Below are positions 59,987 to 64,000 of a DNA stretch of 64,000 bases, one piece after another; within the stretch, counting starts at the first letter, position 1; the number at the start of each line of letters is the position of its first letter. The notes below the pieces were generated by a model. It ran no database searches and was not told the DNA's origin. It saw nothing but the letters and a program-made list of their open reading frames with translations. The position numbers and the translations under genes were made by a program. Where the stretch lies: assembly GCA_964450435.1 (NCBI GenBank), contig CAYVCX010000007.1, forward strand, positions 1 through 64,000. The letters are read 5' to 3'. This stretch comes from SKLM01 sp964450435. GTDB lineage: Bacteria; Chloroflexota; Anaerolineae; B4-G1.

Positions 59987-61321
59987 CTACGGCTGCGCGA
60001 TCCGTCGATAGAACAGAGGCAGCGGCTGCACCGGCTCGTCACTGAATGAATGCGCCTCCAGGACGCGCTGGCGGGCTATCTCCAGCTTCTCTTCTTCGTT
60101 GGCGTGAACGGTGAATAAGGGCGTGCCTTTCTGGACCAGGTCACCCACCTTGTGGTGCACAAGCACGCCGACACTGTGGTCGATGGCCTGTCCTTTCTCC
60201 TCGCGGCCGCCGCCCAGCCGGACGACAGCGAGCCCGACCTCGGCGGCGTGTACCCCGGCCAGATAGCCGCTGCGGGGGGCCGGCACCGGTTCGACGATGG
60301 AAGCCCGCGGCAGTTCTTCCGGATCGTCGACGCAGGCCACGTCACCTCCCTGCGCGTCGACAAGATCCCTGAACTTCTGCCACGCCGCTCCCGACGAGAG
60401 CGTCTCCAGGGCAAGAGTGAAAGCGGCGTCAGGGGTCTTCACCTTCCCACTCAGGCGGAGCATCTCGGCAGCGACAGTGAGGCAGTGCTCGCGGAACCCG
60501 GCAGGGCCGGCCTCGTGAAGCGTGTTGATCGCCTCGCGGACCTCGAGGGCGTTTCCCACCGCCCATCCCAGAGGCTGGTTCATATCGGAGACGAGCGCGA
60601 CGACCTGACGGCCGGCCTTTGCACCCAGACGGACGAGGCCGCGCGCCAGGGCCTCTGCCTCGTCCGCCGTCTCCACGAAGGCACCGGCACCTACCTTGAC
60701 ATCCAGCACGATGGCCTCGGCCCCGGCAGCCAGTTTCTTGCTCATAATCGAGCTGACGATGAGCGGAATCGACTCCACGGTGGCCGTTGCGTCGCGCAGG
60801 GCATACAGCTTCCGATCGGCCGGAGCCAGGTCGGCGGTCTGGCCGGTCAAAACGACACCGATTTCCTGGACCTGGTTCTTGAATGCCTCCACGCTCAAGT
60901 CAGTGCGGTAGCCGGGAATGGACTCGAGCTTATCGACGGTGCCGCCAGTGAAACCGAGGCCGCGACCGGTCATCTTGGCCACGGGCACCCCGCAAGCGGC
61001 AACCAGGGGTGCCAGTACCAGGCTGACCTTGTCACCGACACCCCCGGTGGAGTGCTTGTCCACGACCAAAGGGGCTTCTTCTCCATCGGTTGCTGGCAGC
61101 AGGCTGCGCACGTCCAGCGTGTCACCGGAATGGGCCATCGCCAGGGTCAAATCGTACGTCTCGCGGTCGTTCAACCCCTGAAGGAAGAGGGCCATCAACC
61201 AGGCAGCTGCCTGGTAGTCCGGGATTTCGCCCCCGGTGTAGCGTTGGATGAAGAACTCGATCTCCTCTTCGGAAAGCTCACCCCCGTCACGCTTCTTGGC
61301 GATCACATCCAGTGCACGCAT
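59987..61321 (-). CDS. pdp: pyrimidine-nucleoside (thymidine) phosphorylase
   Basis: Phosphorolysis of thymidine/uridine to base and (deoxy)ribose-1-phosphate. The 444 residues show the phosphate-binding VDKHSTGGVGDKVSLVLAPL (about 88-107), KMTGRGLGFTGGTVDKLESI, the substrate loop LYALRDATATVESIPLI and the C-terminal alpha/beta domain (GYLAGVHAAEVGLAVVRLGG). Full length. GGAGGTGGACC precedes the ATG. A lone TATAAT (61394-61399, minus) about 75 bases upstream may be its -10. Confidence 0.95.
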   Translation of the reverse strand: MRALDVIAKKRDGGELSEEEIEFFIQRYTGGEIPDYQAAAWLMALFLQGLNDRETYDLTLAMAHSGDTLDVRSLLPATDGEEAPLVVDKHSTGGVGDKVSLVLAPLVAACGVPVAKMTGRGLGFTGGTVDKLESIPGYRTDLSVEAFKNQVQEIGVVLTGQTADLAPADRKLYALRDATATVESIPLIVSSIMSKKLAAGAEAIVLDVKVGAGAFVETADEAEALARGLVRLGAKAGRQVVALVSDMNQPLGWAVGNALEVREAINTLHEAGPAGFREHCLTVAAEMLRLSGKVKTPDAAFTLALETLSSGAAWQKFRDLVDAQGGDVACVDDPEELPRASIVEPVPAPRSGYLAGVHAAEVGLAVVRLGGGREEKGQAIDHSVGVLVHHKVGDLVQKGTPLFTVHANEEEKLEIARQRVLEAHSFSDEPVQPLPLFYRRIAQP

Positions 61322-61476
61322 GGTCCACCTCCAGCCTAGTCAATACGAGACGCGTATGGAACCGAGTCAGGCGGGCCCGCCGCCGCCAGCGTATTATATC
61401 ACACCGCTCGGACCAACAAACAGAAATCGAGCTCCGCGCGGGCTCGAGAACATGGTGCTACCGACCAGCTTCGTGT

Positions 61477-61935
61477 CTAGAGTTGAATTAGTTGGACCGC
61501 CAGGTCGGCGGTCGTCGTCGGCCTCACGTTGACCTTGAAGTCAGAGAGGTTGCCTTGTTCGTCGATGGCGAAGTGGCTGCGGATGACACCTTGATATGTC
61601 TTGCCGAAGGACTTCTTCTCGCCCCAGGCGCCGTACGCCTCCGCAACCTCGTGCACTGGATCTGAGAGCAGGATGAAGGGCAAATCGTGCTTCTCCCGGA
61701 ACTTGGCCAACCTGGCCAGGGGATCGGGGCTGACGCCGATCACCACGGCATTCTCCGCCTCGATCTGGGTATACACATCGCGCAGCGCGCAGGCCTGCTT
61801 CGTGCAGCCCGGCGTACTGGCCTTGGGGTAGAAGTAGAGCACCACCCGCTGGCCACGGAAGTCCGACAGACTAACCTCACGGCCATCATCAGCCATCAGG
61901 GTGAAACCAGGTGCCTTATCGCCCATCTCCAGCAT
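61477..61935 (-). CDS. bcp: thioredoxin-dependent peroxiredoxin, BCP/PrxQ type
   Basis: 152 residues reducing peroxides. The peroxidatic Cys is in ASTPGCTKQACALRD, with the resolving Cys five residues later, the atypical 2-Cys pattern. GEKKSFGKTYQGVIRSHFAI is the family end. GAGGAGG stands 6 bases before the ATG. The reductant is thioredoxin in relatives. Between it and the next gene only 100 bases remain. Confidence 0.95.
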   Translation of the reverse strand: MLEMGDKAPGFTLMADDGREVSLSDFRGQRVVLYFYPKASTPGCTKQACALRDVYTQIEAENAVVIGVSPDPLARLAKFREKHDLPFILLSDPVHEVAEAYGAWGEKKSFGKTYQGVIRSHFAIDEQGNLSDFKVNVRPTTTADLAVQLIQL

Positions 61936-62036
61936 AACGCCCTCCTCGGAAAAACCTCCAAACCCGATGCCCCAAACCTCTCATCATGACAGATCCGCTG
62001 CGAAGACAATGCGGTCGCCCGGTGAACACCGGACAC

Positions 62037-63204
62037 CTAGCCAACAAACTCGGTCACCTCGCCCCCCGGGATACGCCGCCACTCTCCGCTGTTCACGTCC
62101 AGGACCCCCCGCGGCTTGATCTGCGCGGTGTCGGAGTGGCCCCGCGTCTCCCAGTACCCGGGGATCGAGCGGTCGACCAGGCTGATGGCAACAGGGTAAC
62201 GACCGCTGACAGCCCGCTTCAGAATGGCCATATCCACCTCATGGGAGCCAGTGAAGGTCCAGCCATTGACGTCCCGATTGTCCTCCAGTTCCTGGCCTAC
62301 CAGGCTGCCGCGGCCACTGAGGTAATTGAAGACTCCGTCAGGTAGACGCGCATCGGCAAAAAGCTGAGCCGTCTTCCAGCCACCAAGCGGCGTGTCCGAA
62401 CCGGCCTTAGACACGACCGTGTTGCCCGTCATCAATGGCGCCGCTACGGATGCCGCCGACAGAGCCACCGGGAAGTTGAAGGGAGAAAGCACGACCCACA
62501 CGCCGTAGGGACGCAGCACGCTGGCGTTGTGTTCGTCTGGATCATCCGGAATGGATCTCCCCATCTCTCGGATGAAGCCATCGTTGCGCTCCATCGCATC
62601 GGCATAATAGCGGAGCAGCGCGACGGTCTCCCCACTCTCAAGGAGGGCCTCCGGCCGGCTCTTGCCTACCTCGAAGACCATGAGGGAAGCCAGATCAAGA
62701 CTGTTGTCACAAATACTACAACCTCATCTGCTGCTAAGAGACTTCCGAAGTCTGCATGACAATGCTAGACAGATCAGGAATCGTTCTGTGAGCATCCTTA
62801 GACCGGGTTGGGCTTTGGACTCTAAGACTTCGGAAGTCTGCCTCTCTAGCAAGTGCGGTTGTAGTGCTAAGCCGCCTGGCCACATCGCGGACCATCGCTA
62901 CCCGTTCCTGCCAGGGGGTCCGGCGCCACGTGGGGAAGGCCGCCGCGGCTGCTTCAATTGCCTCTCGTGCATCCTCGACGTCACCTTTCTGAGCAGCGCA
63001 TAGATGGAGACCGGTGGCGAACGGGCTGAAGCTGTCCAACGTCTCGCCGGCATAGATTTCCTCGCCGTCGATGAACGGAGGCACCTCTGCGCCCAACCAG
63101 TCCCTTCTGACGCGAGCAAGCGCCCGGTCAAAAGCTGACTGGAGCTGCTCATCGTCGGCCGCGCCCGATAGCGTCGCGTAGGAGATTCTGACGTCCTGAA
63201 CCAT
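62037..63204 (-). pseudogene. broken aldehyde dehydrogenase (P5C dehydrogenase-like), insertion and truncation
   Basis: The N-terminal part (VQDVRISYATLSGAADDEQL ... AFPTWRRTPWQERVAMVRDV) ends in ARRLS. The frame then meets a foreign 151-157-bp segment and stops at 62734. After the segment the dehydrogenase resumes exactly (DNSLDLASLMVFEVGKSRPE), continuing through VVLSPFNFPVALSAASVAAP and FTGSHEVDMAILKRAVSGRYP. There the family match ends, before the catalytic Cys, and the gene switches to an unrelated tail (PGYWETRGHSDTAQIKPRGV, ending EVTEFVG). Insertion, frame change and missing active site make it non-functional. ATG 63204 is the probable original start. N-terminal features suggest the RocA/P5CDH group. 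Confidence 0.85.
62715..62865. mobile_element. short non-autonomous element with inverted ends (MITE-like)
   Basis: The segment splits the aldehyde dehydrogenase. Its ends are inverted copies: ACTACAACC at 62715-62723 and GGTTGTAGT at 62857-62865. Each is followed inward by an imperfect stretch (TCATCTGCTGCTAAG / GCACTTGCTAGAGAGGC) and a 15-bp palindrome, AGACTTCCGAAGTCT (62739-62753) and its complement (62825-62839). About 70 unrelated bases fill the centre. It encodes no transposase. No target duplication is obvious. The IS family is not identifiable by eye. Confidence 0.75.
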
Positions 63205-63282
63205 GCAATGCCCCTCTTCTAACCCGATCGATGCCGCGACCTGCTCCGGCATTGACCGGGGCATTTGCGCACCTCTCAAGCG

Positions 63283-63513
63283 CTACTTGCTCTTCACGTC
63301 AATGCGAACCGTCTTCGTCTCCTCCCCCTCCTCCGTCGCGCAAAGCTCACACTCGGCCACTTCCGCCGCGTTGAGCACGCACAGACACCCCGCGTTCTCG
63401 GGATGACGACAGATATAGGTTCGCTGCAGCACGCCTCGCGAATGCGAGTAATACTGCTCACACTCAACATATCGGCATTCGCAAGCCACCTCGACGATCT
63501 GTCTGGGACTCAC
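63283..63513 (-). CDS. small cysteine-rich protein, metal-binding type
   Basis: 76 residues with nine Cys, seven of them in CECRYVECEQYYSHSRG, TYICRHPENAGCLCVL and AECELC. The spacing recalls a zinc ribbon or Fe-S site, but no family name is certain. GGAGG lies nine bases before GTG 63513. It stands between the broken dehydrogenase and lpd on the same strand. Confidence 0.65.
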   Translation of the reverse strand: MSPRQIVEVACECRYVECEQYYSHSRGVLQRTYICRHPENAGCLCVLNAAEVAECELCATEEGEETKTVRIDVKSK

Positions 63514-63571
63514 CTCAGTACCTCCTCTCTAGTCAGGTCTCAGACGCGCGTCAACACGTCAGTCATACTGC

Positions 63572-64000
63572 TCACTCCCGGCGCGACAGGATGTGCGTCG
63601 CCAGGCCCAGGAAGGCCTCAGCAGCCTCGCCCACCGTCTCAGAAAGAGTGGGGTGGGGGTGAACCGTCAGGGCCAGATCGTCAGCCACAGCTCCCATCTC
63701 AACAGCCAGAGCACCCTCCGCGATCATATCCTCAGCACCCCGGCCCGCGATTCCAACTCCCAGCACCCGCTCCGTGTCGGCATCGAAGACGATCTTCGTC
63801 AACCCCAGGGTTCGACCCATCGTCACTGCCCGTCCCGAGGCCGTCCACCGGAAAGTGCCTACCGCAACGTCATAGCCTTGTTCAGCGGCCTGCGCCTCCG
63901 AGAGGCCGCACCACGCGATTTGTGGGTCGGTATATACGACGGCGGGCATGCATCGCACGTCGAAAGCTGCTGGCTCTCCAGCGATGACCTCCGCTGCGAT
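63572..64000 (-). CDS. lpd: dihydrolipoamide dehydrogenase, C-terminal part (runs off the window)
   Basis: The open frame continues through the window edge (IAAEVIAGEPAAFDVRCMPA). The dimerisation domain is clear: PAVVYTDPQIAWCGLSEAQA, FDADTERVLGVGIAGRGAED and the active-site base HPHPTLSETVGEAAEAF with the His-Glu pair that serves the partner subunit. It belongs to a 2-oxoacid dehydrogenase or glycine cleavage complex. The FAD/NAD domains are outside the window. Confidence 0.92.
   Translation of the reverse strand: MAAEVIAGEPAAFDVRCMPAVVYTDPQIAWCGLSEAQAAEQGYDVAVGTFRWTASGRAVTMGRTLGLTKIVFDADTERVLGVGIAGRGAEDMIAEGALAVEMGAVADDLALTVHPHPTLSETVGEAAEAFLGLATHILSRRE

Overview
The window is about 64 kb of GC-rich bacterial chromosome, dense with genes and apparently from a free-living heterotroph. 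No marker gene settles the taxonomy. Several traits together suggest Chloroflexota, probably Anaerolineae-like: TPR proteins with very acidic linkers, T-P/S-P-rich secreted linkers, a YfhO-type membrane protein, a MecA_N-type PBP2 and an acyl-CoA dehydrogenase/ETF set. That assignment is an inference. A run of 100 N at 9210-9309 shows that this is a draft scaffold.

Layout. 1-7 kb: glycogen synthase, a small membrane ORF, electron-transfer flavoprotein etfBA and an acyl-CoA dehydrogenase (all minus strand), divergent from an HDAC-family deacetylase. 7-11.3 kb: a giant acidic TPR protein, ndk, and a sirtuin with a SIRT5/CobB-type YxxR motif (plus). 11.3-19.9 kb: a minus block of GT2, thrC-like, mazG-like and rnc genes with overlapping ends, then smc from its own promoter, ansA and rsfS. 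20.6-28.5 kb: uvrB, then an HTH/pseudo-receiver protein translationally coupled to a 1423-residue five-GAF hybrid histidine kinase. 28.6-36.3 kb: CDF transporter, maf-PBP pair, glycosidase lipoprotein, rsgA and an EamA transporter. 36.5-41.2 kb: a Tat-lipoprotein/DUF4405 pair and the pentose-phosphate operon gnd-zwf-pgl. 41.5-43.8 kb: tatA, a second tatA/B, tatC and tRNA-Arg(TCT). 43.9-46 kb: an unrecognised two-gene module. 46-53.5 kb: DUF2007, a receiver protein, scpB, an AmaP-like gene, and an envelope operon (GT2, PMT-like GT, YfhO). 53.6-64 kb: a MobA-HAD fusion, rlmN, fmdB, DUF1232, an AcoX-type NAD kinase-like gene, an HhH protein, pyrimidine phosphorylase, bcp, a Cys-rich protein and the C-terminus of lpd.

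Two gene wrecks are visible. A decayed Cys/Met-metabolism PLP enzyme lies at 56905-57242. An aldehyde dehydrogenase at 62037-63204 is split by a roughly 151-bp element with inverted-repeat ends and has also lost its catalytic half.

Expression signals are unusually easy to read: about twenty near-consensus sigma70-type promoters. Several lie so close to the start codon (9-14 nt from the -10 box) that the mRNAs should be nearly leaderless (smc, maf, the glycosidase, the HDAC, and a small ORF before tatA). Many adjacent genes overlap by ATGA, GTGA or TGATG, which implies translational coupling. The metabolic genes fit a fatty/amino-acid-oxidising heterotroph that stores glycogen and makes NADPH through the oxidative pentose-phosphate route. 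The two deacylases beside the acyl-CoA genes could help control protein acylation.
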